Numbered from the stretch's first letter, positions 34,386 to 44,412 are shown. The stretch: DNA of 52,343 nucleotides from Bacteroidales bacterium (GCA_021157585.1 JAGGWH010000046.1:1-52343), one strand, 5' to 3'. Program-made: numbers and translations. Notes: generated by a model from the letters alone, not told the origin.

Positions 34386-35588
34386 TTATTCCTCTAAAAT
34401 TTTAGCTGTAAAATCACGACCATAAGCCTTACATTTTTCCAATTCTATTTCATTGGGAGTAAATTTAAAAAACATCCCAACGGTAAAGAAATCGAGTTTT
34501 AAGTTACGTAAATTATTTTCTATCAGCTTAGAACCCTCACCACTCCAACCGTAAGAGCCAAAAGCTCCTGCAAGTTTACCCTTATCGCGCAAGGGATTTA
34601 TAATTGCAAAAAGCTTATAAATGGGCAATAAGATATTTTGGTTAATTGTTGGCGAACCCACAATAATACCACTTGCTTTTTCCATTTGTATATCAAGTTC
34701 ACCAATAGCCGTTTTTTCAATATCAAGAAGAACAGCATCTACTTCGCCCGACTCCCGAATACCTTCGGCTATAGCTTCAGCAATTAATCCTGTTTTATGA
34801 TAAGCAGAAACGTAAGGAATAAAAATATATTTCCGTTCGGGTTGTGCTAAAAATTCTTTTGAATAATCTTCTGAAAGCTGAACATATTTGCGCCAGTTTT
34901 TACGTAAGAGAGGGCCGTGTCCGGGAAGAATTGCATTTATTCTCAAAGGCTTTATTTTTTCAATAGCCTTGAGCATAAATTTACTAAATGGTTTTAGAAT
35001 TACATCAAAATAATATTTAAATGCATCATCAAAATTACCAACTTCGTCATCCCACATATTATCATCGGCATAATGAGAACCAAAAGAATCGCAAGTAAAA
35101 AGCAAACGATCTTCTACTAAGTAGGTATATATAGAATCGGGCCAATGCAAATTAGCAGCACCTATAAAACGTAGTGTTTTATTCCCTAAATCAAGGGTAT
35201 TTCCGTCTTTAACAATTTGATATGGGAAATCGGCTCCCATTAAATCTTTTAAATAACGAATAGCATTACCGGATCCGACAACAGTTGCTTTTGGTGCCAA
35301 GTTTAATAAATTACGCAAATTACCCGAATGATCGGGTTCGGTATGATTAACGATAATATATTCTATCTCAGCAGGATCGACAACACTTTTAACTTTCTCA
35401 ATATAAGTATCCCAAAACCGCTCTTTACTGGTATCTATTATAGTTTTTTTCTCAGCATTAATAAAAAACGAGTTATATGTTGTTCCGTGTTCGGTTTCCA
35501 TAACCACATCGAAAGTAACAATCTCTCTATCTAAAACCCCTATCCAATGTACATCGGGAGTTATTTGAATATTTTTTTGTTCAGCCAT
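34386..35588 (-). CDS. A-type flavoprotein (flavo-diiron protein), O2/NO reductase
   Basis: A 400-residue cytoplasmic enzyme: an N-terminal metallo-beta-lactamase-like diiron domain (about 1-250) and a C-terminal flavodoxin domain (about 255-400). The diiron ligands HTEPDH (His82, Glu84, Asp86, His87), [12 protein letters not shown] and PGHGP are conserved, and the FMN-binding region includes [16 protein letters not shown]. These enzymes reduce O2 to water or NO to N2O and protect anaerobes. It starts 36 nt after the parC stop on the same strand and ends in the terminator above. Confidence 0.94.
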   Translation of the reverse strand: MAEQKNIQITPDVHWIGVLDREIVTFDVVMETEHGTTYNSFFINAEKKTIIDTSKERFWDTYIEKVKSVVDPAEIEYIIVNHTEPDHSGNLRNLLNLAPKATVVGSGNAIRYLKDLMGADFPYQIVKDGNTLDLGNKTLRFIGAANLHWPDSIYTYLVEDRLLFTCDSFGSHYADDNMWDDEVGNFDDAFKYYFDVILKPFSKFMLKAIEKIKPLRINAILPGHGPLLRKNWRKYVQLSEDYSKEFLAQPERKYIFIPYVSAYHKTGLIAEAIAEGIRESGEVDAVLLDIEKTAIGELDIQMEKASGIIVGSPTINQNILLPIYKLFAIINPLRDKGKLAGAFGSYGWSGEGSKLIENNLRNLKLDFFTVGMFFKFTPNEIELEKCKAYGRDFTAKILEE

Positions 35589-35624
35589 TTTAATCTGATT
35601 ATATGTTTTATTTATATAAAGCGT

Positions 35625-38399
35625 CTAAAAATCTAAAACAATTTGTCCATCATCATCTAAATTCTCATTTTTGTTCTTTTGTTTCTTCTCAGGAGTAGTC
35701 TTAGTTTCTGTAGGTTTATCAACAATAATATGTTTTTCGTCTACTTCTATTTCGAATTCAATATTATTTTCAGAATCAACAGTATCGGGATTATCTCCTT
35801 TTATATCTTGTTGTTGTTCAGTATTTTGATTTTCTTGCTCTGATTTAATAAAAGGATATTCGGAATCAATAGGATTTAGCCAAGTTGAATTTAGTAGTTT
35901 ATCTGTTGTTATTCTTTTTCCTTTGGCTTTATAGCTTTTTACGCCTATAAATTCGTCCACATCAATTCTTAATTTCAGATTTCCTTTTCCTTTAGATGAT
36001 TTTATAAGAACCTTAACCAATGGTTTATAATCGAGGCTGTAATCTATCAATTTAGCTTTTGCCGAATCTCCAATAAAATTAATTTTCTTTTCTGTTATTT
36101 CCGGAATAAATCTTTTAAGATATGGGGTTTTAGAATTTGCTTCAATATATATTGCGCTTACAATTTTATGCGGCTGGAATTTTTCTATCAGCAGCATATC
36201 TTCTTCAAAATGATTAGTTAAATCAAAATTATAAAGTTTATATTCTCCCGATTTCATAATTGTAAAAATCTTTTCCTCACCGGAGAAAGCGCCTAAATAT
36301 CGTCCACGTTCGTCAGTATTCAAGCGTTTTACACTATCGTCAAACCAAATATCTATGGCTCCTAAAGTTGAAACCCCGTCTTCTTTTTTAACAATCTTAG
36401 CTATAGGTTTTTTACTTAAAATATTTCCTTTTGCTCCTCTGCCTTTTATTGCAAGTTCGCTAAAATCAAAATCAAAAGTTGTTTTTTTAAGCTTTGGATT
36501 GGGTCGTAAATTTATTTTTAAAAGCTCGGCTTCACCATTTGGATTAGCTGTAAAGTATAAAATTTTAGAGCCTTTTGTTTGACTAATAAAATCATATTCT
36601 TTATCTCTTGTAATGGAGGTTACAGCAAAACGCTTCACAAAGCTATTTCCTCTTAACCCATCTCTATAAACTACATTATAAACGGTTCTGTCGTCGCCTT
36701 TTTTAAATACATCAACATGCAATATTTTCTTTCCTACAAAGACTTTTCCGTTTACTTTGGAAACCACAAATTTACCATCTTCTCTAAAAACTATAATATC
36801 ATCGATATCGGAACACATACCAACGTATTCGTCTTTTTTCAGAGAAATACCTACAAAGCCATCTTCACGATTTACATACAGCTTTTGACTTGCCACCGCA
36901 ACCGTAGCGGCATTAATATTTTCAAAACTGCGAATTTCTGTTTTTCTACCTCTGCCTTTTCCAAAACGCGTTTTTAAATCCTTAAAATAATCAATTGCAA
37001 AATCTATTAAATGATCTAAATTGAAATCAACTTTTTTAAGCTCTTCATTTAAATCTTTTATCTGCTCATCGGCTTTAAATGAGTTATACTTAGAAATTCG
37101 CTTAATTTTTATTTCTGTCAAGCGAATAATATCATCGCGAGTAACTTTACGGATAAATTTTTTAGTATAAGGCTTTAATCCTTTATCAATAGTTTCTATT
37201 ACTTCTTCAAATGATTCACAAACCTCAATATCGCGATAAATGCGATTTTCTATAAATATTTTTTCGAGTGAAAGATTATGCAGATGCTCTAATAATTCGT
37301 TCTTTTTTATTAGGAGTTCTTTCTTGAGTAATTCTACCGTAAGATTAGTTGACCTTTCTAATATCTCATCAACACCTAAAAAAGCAGGTTTATCATTATC
37401 GATAACGCAGGAATTAGGAGAAATTGAAACCTCGCAATCGGTAAAAGCATAGAGTGCATCTATAGTTTGATCGGGAGAAACGCCCGGCGAAAGATGTAAA
37501 ATAATTTCTACTTCGTTAGCTGTATTATCATCAATTCTCTTAATTTTTATTTTGCCTTTGTCGTTTGCACTGATAATAGTATCAATAACGGTATTTGTTG
37601 TTTTTGAAAAAGGTATTTCAGTAATGACAAGGGTTTTATTGTCGAGCTGATTTATTTTTGCTCTGATACGTATTCTACCGCCTCTTAAACCTTTATTATA
37701 CTTGCTTACATCTACATATCCACCAGTCTGAAAATCAGGATAAATCTCAAATGATTTCCCTTGTAATATCCGAATAGAAGCGTCTATTAATTCAATAAAA
37801 TTATGTGGTAATATTTTAGATGCCAATCCAACAGCAATGCCTTCAACCCCTTGCTGGAGCAATAATGGAAACTTAACAGGTAAATCGTTAGGCTCTTTAT
37901 TTCTTCCATCGTACGAAAGCTTCCATTCGGTAGTTTTAGGATTAAAAAGAGTATGTAATGCAAATTTTGTAAGTCGAGCTTCAATATATCTGGGAGCAGC
38001 TGCACGGTCACCGGTATGGATATTTCCCCAGTTTCCCTGCATATCAATTAGTAAATCTTTTTGACCGATATTTACTAAAGCATCACCAATGGAAGCATCA
38101 CCGTGAGGGTGATATTTCATTGTATTTCCAATGATATTGGCCACTTTATTGTACCGACCATCATCTAACTCTCGCATAGAATGCAAAATCCTCCTGTGAA
38201 CCGGTTTTAATCCGTCTACAACACTAGGAACAGCACGTTCCAAAATAACATAGGAAGCATAATCCAAAAACCAATCCTCATACATACCCGAAATATGTGT
38301 AGCTGATTGCATTTTACCTTGTGATTGCTCATCATGTTGATGTTCTTCGGTATTCACATTCTCATCAAAATCTTCTATTCTGTCTTTTTTTTCATCCAT
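35625..38399 (-). CDS. parC: DNA topoisomerase IV subunit A
   Basis: A 924-residue type IIA topoisomerase subunit that cuts and rejoins DNA to decatenate chromosomes. Winged-helix/QRDR region and catalytic Tyr138 (AAAPRYIEARLT), DGLKPVHRRILHSM, KYHPHGDASIGDAL and the coiled-coil gate (about 370-480) are clear. The C-terminal beta-pinwheel lacks an obvious gyrase GyrA-box, so it is assigned to ParC rather than GyrA. A long acidic low-complexity tail (about 840-918) ends in QIVLDF at the last six residues. parE is not in the window. Confidence 0.9.
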   Translation of the reverse strand: MDEKKDRIEDFDENVNTEEHQHDEQSQGKMQSATHISGMYEDWFLDYASYVILERAVPSVVDGLKPVHRRILHSMRELDDGRYNKVANIIGNTMKYHPHGDASIGDALVNIGQKDLLIDMQGNWGNIHTGDRAAAPRYIEARLTKFALHTLFNPKTTEWKLSYDGRNKEPNDLPVKFPLLLQQGVEGIAVGLASKILPHNFIELIDASIRILQGKSFEIYPDFQTGGYVDVSKYNKGLRGGRIRIRAKINQLDNKTLVITEIPFSKTTNTVIDTIISANDKGKIKIKRIDDNTANEVEIILHLSPGVSPDQTIDALYAFTDCEVSISPNSCVIDNDKPAFLGVDEILERSTNLTVELLKKELLIKKNELLEHLHNLSLEKIFIENRIYRDIEVCESFEEVIETIDKGLKPYTKKFIRKVTRDDIIRLTEIKIKRISKYNSFKADEQIKDLNEELKKVDFNLDHLIDFAIDYFKDLKTRFGKGRGRKTEIRSFENINAATVAVASQKLYVNREDGFVGISLKKDEYVGMCSDIDDIIVFREDGKFVVSKVNGKVFVGKKILHVDVFKKGDDRTVYNVVYRDGLRGNSFVKRFAVTSITRDKEYDFISQTKGSKILYFTANPNGEAELLKINLRPNPKLKKTTFDFDFSELAIKGRGAKGNILSKKPIAKIVKKEDGVSTLGAIDIWFDDSVKRLNTDERGRYLGAFSGEEKIFTIMKSGEYKLYNFDLTNHFEEDMLLIEKFQPHKIVSAIYIEANSKTPYLKRFIPEITEKKINFIGDSAKAKLIDYSLDYKPLVKVLIKSSKGKGNLKLRIDVDEFIGVKSYKAKGKRITTDKLLNSTWLNPIDSEYPFIKSEQENQNTEQQQDIKGDNPDTVDSENNIEFEIEVDEKHIIVDKPTETKTTPEKKQKNKNENLDDDGQIVLDF

Positions 38400-38436
38400 T
38401 CAAAAAATCGTCTTCTTATCCCAGTAAATTGGTTTG

Positions 38437-38444
38437 CAAAAGTA
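38437..38444 (-). promoter_or_regulatory. -7 box (TACTTTTG) for parC and flavo-diiron genes
   Basis: Minus-strand TACTTTTG fully matches TAnnTTTG, 37 nt upstream of the parC ATG. Confidence 0.55.
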
Positions 38445-38615
38445 CAACATCCCTAAGACATAGCTTCTTGAAATTAACATAAAAACTCATAAGGCTCACT
38501 TAAAAATTGAGTTATCTAATTTAAAAGATACATTTCAAGATTATATCTGCGATGTTTGATGGTCAAATTTACAAGTAATCAACCATTTGTCAATACTATG
38601 AACAAAAAAGATTTA

Positions 38616-38645
38616 AACAAAAAAAGCCCTCAGAAGAGAGCTTTT
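38616..38645 (-). terminator. Rho-independent terminator after the T9SS cargo gene
   Basis: On the minus strand AAAAGCTCTC pairs with GAGGGCTTTT around a TTCT loop and runs into a T-stretch. It lies about 19 nt after the stop at 38664. Confidence 0.8.
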
Positions 38646-38663
38646 AAATGTTTTTCAGCTAAA

Positions 38664-41255
38664 CTATTTCTGTATTACAATACTTTGTCCAAACAGCTGA
38701 TTATTTTTTTGAATCTGTAGCACATAAACACCATCGGCAAGATATTCTAAATTAATTGTATTTGTCTGAGCGGTTAAACTGTTTTTATACACTAATTTAC
38801 CACTTAAACTTCTAATTTCCACTTCAATTTCTTCACCGTTATAATCTTTAAAATCGATTCTAAACTGCCCTGTTGAAGGGTTAGGATAGATAGATTCTAT
38901 AACTTTAGACAATGACTCTGCTCTTGTTTGAATACCACTATCATATACTTTTGTTTCCCATAATCCACGACCATAAGTTGCTGCTTTTAATTTGCTTTCA
39001 CTTGGAGTTACCGCATCATAATATATCTCTAATTCGCTTACTACAACATTTGGGAGCCCTGTACTGAAAAACACCCAAGGATTGTTACCCAGCTTAAGAT
39101 ACACGCCAATATCTGTTCCGGCGTAAAGCTCAACTTCTGACGTATTTAATTTATTTTGTACAATAGTATTGCAAGGAACATCGGGAAGTCCATCTGAAAT
39201 ATTTGACCAATCTTGACCTGCATTAGTACTTTCCCAAACGCCATAACCATCATAACCACTCATAGTAACCCAAACGGTATTTGCGTCATCATCCTTTACA
39301 GCAATATAAGTAATCTTAGCATCACTAACAGGAAGAGTTCCGGTAATATCAATCCAACCATTATCGATATTATCTGTATGATATATGGTATAATAAGTAG
39401 CAGCATAAATAGTATTTGTATCAGCCGGAGATATTGCTAAGGACTGCAAAGGAGATTCTTGAAAATCACTTATCTGAACAAAATTATCACCTCTATCTTC
39501 CGTCTTCCAAATTTCATTATAACCAACATATAAACTTTTTGGATTAACCGGATTCAAAATATAAGGAGTTATCCACGCCCCATCAGCTCCACCTGGAATA
39601 TTATCTGAAATATCAGTTTCAGATCCCGACCAATTAGCCATAGTTCTAGAAATTTGACCGTTTACACCAGATCCATACTGTATGTCTTCATCGGTATAAT
39701 CTATTATACATTCTGCTCCATCACCTCCTTTTACGGTATACCAATCATCATAATACGAAAGCTTTGTTCCGTTATCCTGCAGTCCGGTAATACCCTGATT
39801 AACATCCGTTTGAGAAGTACTTAATCTGTAGATTTGAGAATTAACAATACCATTAGTTAAATCAGTCCATTCTGTGAAATTACTTGTTTTGTATATACCC
39901 CCATCATTTCCCTCGAACAAATTTCTTGTTCCTGTCTGAAATCCCAAATAATGCTTATCAGCGTGAACCTCAGGTGATTCAAATCCGCCATACCAATGAT
40001 TCATCATCTCCCAAGTTAATCCACCATCAATTGATATCCACGTATTTATACCACCAATAAAAAGAAAATTTGCTGAAGTTGGAGATACAGCTATAGCTAA
40101 ATCATACCATCCTTGACCACCGTCATCATCACCATTATCCCAACCAAGGATATTCAAACCTCCTTCAGCAGCTGGATCATAAACCATATCAAATGATTCT
40201 CCGGCATTTTCCGATTTAAAAACGCCGTACAAACCATCATCATCATTTACCATAACAGCGTAAACATATAGTGGATTAGCCGGACTTACAGCCAGTTCCG
40301 TACGATTTCCTTGAGATTCATCTATAATTTGATTCCAATCATTACCACCATTCGTAGAAACGAATACGCCACCTTGTTTAGTAGAACCATATAACGTATT
40401 AAAATCGTCCGGTTTAAACTCCATATCTATAAACATTTCATCAGAAATCTTACTCCAATTCCCATTTACACCACTACCTTTATAAGTACCAAAATTTCCT
40501 GTTACAATAATGGTTTCATTATCAAAAGGATTTAACAGAGCTCGGTAAATCATTCCGTTTTGATTGGTCGTAAAATTGAAATTTATATTTTCCCAATTTG
40601 CACCTTCATCAGTGGATTTTAAAAGCCCTATACTTTTTGTGTCGAAAGCATCTCTATCGCCGGTAGCTAGATAAATAGTATGAGAAGTAAAATAATCTGA
40701 TGGGATAATAATATCGCTAACACCAAGTGTTTGCATATCATCGTTTAAAACTTCCCAACTTTGACCACCATCAACTGTAACCCATAAACCACCAGAAGCT
40801 GTTCCTACCCAAAACATATCGGGATTAGTTGGATGATAAGCGATTACATTAATTCTACCTATTCCGAAGTAACCTCCCGAAGAAGAATTAGGTCCTTTAC
40901 TTAGCCATAATTCACTGGTTTCATTAAAGGCAGCAGCGCGTTTTTCTTGTTTAAAAATAGTATTAATATCCTGTATAGGAAACTCTCCTGTTTCAGGATT
41001 TGTACGCGTTTCCCAGAAATACTCCCATCGCTTAAATTGTTTCCAACCCGGTGCTTTCTTCTGTTCACCATTATCGTCGATATAAAAACCTCCTTTTACA
41101 TTATACGGTTCCCAATAAGAATAAAAAGCTTTCTGATAATCAAAAAAAGTATGTGAAGAAGATGCTTTTTCTTTAGGTAAATTATTTGTCCATTGTTGTG
41201 CATTTACAAATACAACAAACATAAAACTCAAAAAAACTAAACTGATTTTTTTCAT
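38664..41255 (-). CDS. Type IX-secreted BNR/sortilin-like beta-propeller protein
   Basis: An 863-residue exported protein. It has a signal peptide (MKKISLVFLSFMFVVFVNAQ), then many BNR/Asp-box-type repeats of the form SxDxGxxW (STDEGANWE, STNGGNDWNQ, SIDGGLTWE, STNAGQDWS) arranged as in VPS10/sortilin propellers. The C-terminal 75-80 residues are a type IX secretion sorting domain: SIYPNPSTGQFRIDF, then VEIRSLSGKLVYKN, and a final LADGVYVLQI strand. It is therefore exported by T9SS and attached to or released from the cell surface. Despite glycosidase-like repeats, no catalytic residues are evident. Confidence 0.88.
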   Translation of the reverse strand: MKKISLVFLSFMFVVFVNAQQWTNNLPKEKASSSHTFFDYQKAFYSYWEPYNVKGGFYIDDNGEQKKAPGWKQFKRWEYFWETRTNPETGEFPIQDINTIFKQEKRAAAFNETSELWLSKGPNSSSGGYFGIGRINVIAYHPTNPDMFWVGTASGGLWVTVDGGQSWEVLNDDMQTLGVSDIIIPSDYFTSHTIYLATGDRDAFDTKSIGLLKSTDEGANWENINFNFTTNQNGMIYRALLNPFDNETIIVTGNFGTYKGSGVNGNWSKISDEMFIDMEFKPDDFNTLYGSTKQGGVFVSTNGGNDWNQIIDESQGNRTELAVSPANPLYVYAVMVNDDDGLYGVFKSENAGESFDMVYDPAAEGGLNILGWDNGDDDGGQGWYDLAIAVSPTSANFLFIGGINTWISIDGGLTWEMMNHWYGGFESPEVHADKHYLGFQTGTRNLFEGNDGGIYKTSNFTEWTDLTNGIVNSQIYRLSTSQTDVNQGITGLQDNGTKLSYYDDWYTVKGGDGAECIIDYTDEDIQYGSGVNGQISRTMANWSGSETDISDNIPGGADGAWITPYILNPVNPKSLYVGYNEIWKTEDRGDNFVQISDFQESPLQSLAISPADTNTIYAATYYTIYHTDNIDNGWIDITGTLPVSDAKITYIAVKDDDANTVWVTMSGYDGYGVWESTNAGQDWSNISDGLPDVPCNTIVQNKLNTSEVELYAGTDIGVYLKLGNNPWVFFSTGLPNVVVSELEIYYDAVTPSESKLKAATYGRGLWETKVYDSGIQTRAESLSKVIESIYPNPSTGQFRIDFKDYNGEEIEVEIRSLSGKLVYKNSLTAQTNTINLEYLADGVYVLQIQKNNQLFGQSIVIQK

Positions 41256-41755
41256 GCGTTATAAAGTTAAGTACCACTAAATTTAAATTGCTGATATTAT
41301 TGCGAGAATATCGTCACAAACCTACATAAAATAATCCTAATTACCACCATAAAAATAGAGCCCTTTATAAAAATATGACCTCTATTTACAATAGATTTAG
41401 CGCAAACTGATTACAAAAAAAATTAAACGAATTAAGTTATCATTGATAATCAATTTCGGTAGTTATATTAATTCTATTTATATTCTTCGCCAATTCTTAA
41501 CTATGAGATGAACATAAGAAATAAGGCAACTACATATAATACCGTTAGGAAATACAGTCTTAATTTCATGCTTATACTTTTTTAGTTATTGTTCGTTTTA
41601 TCTCCTTCTAAAACCTTGCCAGAAATGCCTTTCAATACGACTTAAAATCTTATAAATTGATAATCAAACACTTTTAAAAAAGATGAATATAAATCCATAT
41701 TTAGATTGCTACTTATTTTTATCTCAAATTGAGAAAATAATTTCAAAATGACAAC
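41256..41755. other. 500-bp intergenic region, AT-rich, no conserved gene
   Basis: It separates the T9SS cargo from the LytTR regulator; both neighbours are on the minus strand. TAACTTTA at 41262-41269 (minus) is a 7 of 8 match to the -7 box next to the cargo gene start. It includes a 22-codon hydrophobic open frame at 41501-41569, listed separately. Otherwise I see no RNA gene, repeat or clear terminator. Confidence 0.4.
41501..41569 (-). CDS. Possible 22-residue hydrophobic small protein
   Basis: ATG-initiated frame, MKLRLYFLTVLYVVALFLMF plus two residues: two basic residues then a single membrane-spanning stretch. It lies downstream of the LytTR regulator gene in a 500-bp gap. There is no clear ribosome-binding site, and such a frame can arise by chance in AT-rich DNA. 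Confidence 0.2.
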   Translation of the reverse strand: MKLRLYFLTVLYVVALFLMFIS

Positions 41756-42511
41756 TCAAAGATGTAAAATTTCACGTAGCAACACTAAACCGGAACGGCT
41801 AATTTTAATATTTTCTCCATTTGACAGAATAATTTGATGCGAATCCTTACTGTAATTTCCAATTTTTGAAATTTCATCTATATTTACTATAAATGACCTA
41901 TGAACTCTTACAAATTGACCATTAGGCAAGCTATTCTCCAAAGAACGCAAACTAGTTAATTTTAAATACTTCTGCTCTTTTGTATGAATCATCACATAAT
42001 CGTCTTGCGCTTCAATAAATAATATTTCAGAAACAGGAATTATATGAACATTTACACCTTCTTTTACAACTATTCTATCCAAAAGCCGCCTTTCTTGTTG
42101 TGCATTTTTAAGTTTAGATAAAGACTTTTTTAAATCGGGAACTAATACTTTTTGAGTATCCAACACTTTATTAACGGAGCGCTCAAACCGTTCTTGTGAA
42201 AAAGGTTTTAATAAATAATCTATTGCGGCTAACTCAAAGGCTTTAACAGCATATTCGTGATAGGCTGTAGTAAAAATTATTTGGGGAGGGTCATCCAAAA
42301 GCTCAAGAATTTCAAGGCCATTCAATTTTGGCATTTCTATATCTAAGAAAACAAGATCAGGCTTTTCTGCCTGTATAGCTTTTAAAGCTGAGAAACCATC
42401 GGCATAAATACCAATTAAAATAAGTTCCGGTATAGACTGTATCCACTTTTCTAATAATTTTTGAGCGGGTAATTCATCCTCAACTATAAAAACCTTAAGC
42501 TGTTTCATCAT
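41756..42511 (-). CDS. LytTR-family response regulator
   Basis: A 251-residue regulator. N-terminal receiver domain (1-120) with acidic pocket (VEDE) and phospho-acceptor Asp57 in LVFLDIEMPKLNGLE. C-terminal LytTR DNA-binding domain (about 150-250) with the typical ILFIEAQDDYVMIHTKEQKY segment and FVRVHRSFIVNIDEI. It overlaps the kinase gene by 17 bp, so translation is coupled. A direct repeat with the 21-bp spacing typical of LytTR sites lies upstream of the operon at 44451-44481. Confidence 0.93.
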   Translation of the reverse strand: MMKQLKVFIVEDELPAQKLLEKWIQSIPELILIGIYADGFSALKAIQAEKPDLVFLDIEMPKLNGLEILELLDDPPQIIFTTAYHEYAVKAFELAAIDYLLKPFSQERFERSVNKVLDTQKVLVPDLKKSLSKLKNAQQERRLLDRIVVKEGVNVHIIPVSEILFIEAQDDYVMIHTKEQKYLKLTSLRSLENSLPNGQFVRVHRSFIVNIDEISKIGNYSKDSHQIILSNGENIKISRSGLVLLREILHL

Positions 42512-43562
42512 TATCTGTTTGGGGAATTATAATATTAACTTTAAACAGATTATCTGTTTTTTCGAGCCTAAAATCGGCTGCATTTTTGTAAATTATATTC
42601 AAACGCTTACGAACATTATCAATACCTTGTCCGGATCCTTTTTTAACATTAACAGATTTATCATATGTATTACATACTTCTATCAATAAATTAGTATTAC
42701 TTTCTTTTGCTTTTATTTTAACATCAACATCACCTAATTTACTTCCTAAACCATATTTAATGGCATTTTCCAAAAGAGGTTGTAAAAGCATTGCGGGCAA
42801 TTTCAAATCTAAAGCTTTTTCTTGAATATTTTTATTGAACTTCAGGCGATTTCCAAAACGAACATGTTCTATAGCCATATAACGTTCCAAATTAACAAGC
42901 TCATCCTTAAGATCTATCTTTTCTTGTTTATTTTTTTCAATGGAAAATCGCAAAAAGTCAGATAATTGCAACAGCATTTTACTCGCATTTTCAGGCTCTG
43001 TCTGAATTAAGGCATTTAAGCTATTTAAGCTGTTAAACAAAAAATGAGGGTTAAGTTTAGATCTTAATAAATCTATTTCGGCATTTTGTAAGCTTGAATG
43101 AAGCTTTAATTCTTTTTCTTTTCGTTGCTGTTGCCGAATATAATTTGCATACAAATAGTAAACAACAATCAGAATAATGTATAACAGAAACCCATTTCCA
43201 TATCGCCACCCTATTGTTCCCCACAGTAAATTCACATAATCGGGAGATAAAGAAAAAATATGTGCTAATATATAGGTTCCGCTGTACACCCAAATACTAA
43301 CCAAAACAAAAGCCGAAGCTAAATGTTCTAAAATCAAAGGGAAAAGTTGATTTTTCTCAAAACTGGCATAACGAATAAAATACCACACTCCTATTCCAAT
43401 AAAGAAATAAATACTTCCGAAAAGAAGACTGTCAATTACTGCATAAAACCACGAAACAGAAAACAACTGAAAAAAGGATAGAGTTTGAATGCTAATCAGT
43501 ATAACCCAAGCCAAAATATACATTCCAAATGCTGTCTTACTGCTGAAAAGAGGATGTTGCAT
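42495..43562 (-). CDS. LytS-type sensor histidine kinase
   Basis: A 355-residue membrane histidine kinase. Four membrane helices (about 12-140), a short basic linker (RQQQRKEKE), then the His_kinase domain with phospho-acceptor His173 in NPHFLFNSLNSLNALI and an ATPase domain with N box (LLENAIKYGLGS) and G box (GSGQGIDNVRKRL). No large extracytoplasmic sensor domain is present, so the signal is probably sensed in the membrane or through its neighbour. It sits between the LiaF-like gene (39 nt upstream) and the LytTR regulator. Confidence 0.93.
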   Translation of the reverse strand: MQHPLFSSKTAFGMYILAWVILISIQTLSFFQLFSVSWFYAVIDSLLFGSIYFFIGIGVWYFIRYASFEKNQLFPLILEHLASAFVLVSIWVYSGTYILAHIFSLSPDYVNLLWGTIGWRYGNGFLLYIILIVVYYLYANYIRQQQRKEKELKLHSSLQNAEIDLLRSKLNPHFLFNSLNSLNALIQTEPENASKMLLQLSDFLRFSIEKNKQEKIDLKDELVNLERYMAIEHVRFGNRLKFNKNIQEKALDLKLPAMLLQPLLENAIKYGLGSKLGDVDVKIKAKESNTNLLIEVCNTYDKSVNVKKGSGQGIDNVRKRLNIIYKNAADFRLEKTDNLFKVNIIIPQTDNDETA

Positions 43563-43601
43563 AGAGGATTAAAATTACAAAAGCCTTTTGAAAAGACAAA
43601 C

Positions 43602-44381
43602 TTAGTAAGATTTTAATTCGGCTCCACCGAATAAAACAAGTCCTTTAATCACCAATACTGAAGGAGCACCTTCTGTAATTTCTTCTGGCTTTCGCACATA
43701 TCTTTTATCACTAAACCCACCAAAAACAGAGATCGTTTCTACTTTTATTACCCAATCTGCAGGAACAATTATTTCCGATCCTCCAAAAACAAAGAAAATA
43801 TCAAGCACTTGTTTTCCTGGGGCTAATTTAGCACGATGCATCTTTATTTCAGAGCCGCCAAAAATGGCGGTTAGCTTTCCTCCTTTAAAATTCTTACTTG
43901 TAATTACACGAGACCCACCACCAAAAATGGCAATATCGTTAACATAATCATCCTGTGCAAAATCGCCTTGTTCATCAGACTGATTCTCATTTCTGTACTT
44001 ATTGCGCTCTCTTATTCTGTTCTTCCAAAAACGTTCACCATACTTACTTTCAGAGGAATTAAACAGAAGAAAAATACCAACAGCAACAATCGCCATAGGC
44101 CAAATAAATCGCCCCATACGAATTGGAATATGAATAATATCCGGAATCCAAAACATTATACCAACTGTCAGCATAATAAATCCGCCCGTTCGGTTATGCG
44201 AAAATAGAAGGTTTAAAGTTCCGATAGCTATTAATAACGTTTTCCAACTAAAAATATAATACCTCATTTGTGGAGGCAATACATTTAGATTATTAAGCAA
44301 GAACAATAAACCTGCAACCAAAATAATAATACCGGCTATTACACGTCCGTTTGAATCTTGTCTTTGTGGATGATTTCTCAT
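43602..44381 (-). CDS. LiaF-like membrane protein
   Basis: A 259-residue protein. Four closely spaced membrane helices (about 12-105), e.g. VIAGIIILVAGLLFLLNNLN and IWPMAIVAVGIFLLFNSS. A cytoplasmic linker rich in Arg, Asn and Asp follows, then a C-terminal beta-helix-like domain with repeated GG turns (IAIFGGGSRVI, TAIFGGSEIKM, FFVFGGSEIIV, ISVFGGF). This is the layout of LiaF/YvqF-type envelope-stress inhibitors of two-component kinases. A TTG codon upstream (44405) is in frame but sits at the probable transcription start, so ATG 44381 is used. Confidence 0.85.
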   Translation of the reverse strand: MRNHPQRQDSNGRVIAGIIILVAGLLFLLNNLNVLPPQMRYYIFSWKTLLIAIGTLNLLFSHNRTGGFIMLTVGIMFWIPDIIHIPIRMGRFIWPMAIVAVGIFLLFNSSESKYGERFWKNRIRERNKYRNENQSDEQGDFAQDDYVNDIAIFGGGSRVITSKNFKGGKLTAIFGGSEIKMHRAKLAPGKQVLDIFFVFGGSEIIVPADWVIKVETISVFGGFSDKRYVRKPEEITEGAPSVLVIKGLVLFGGAELKSY

Positions 44382-44412
44382 ATAGTTTATTTTTTTTGTT
44401 TTCAATTTTTAG

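Noticed and set aside
44382-44405. TTG-initiated extension of the LiaF-like protein
   Set aside because: It falls at the probable transcription start and the added residues are not family-like.
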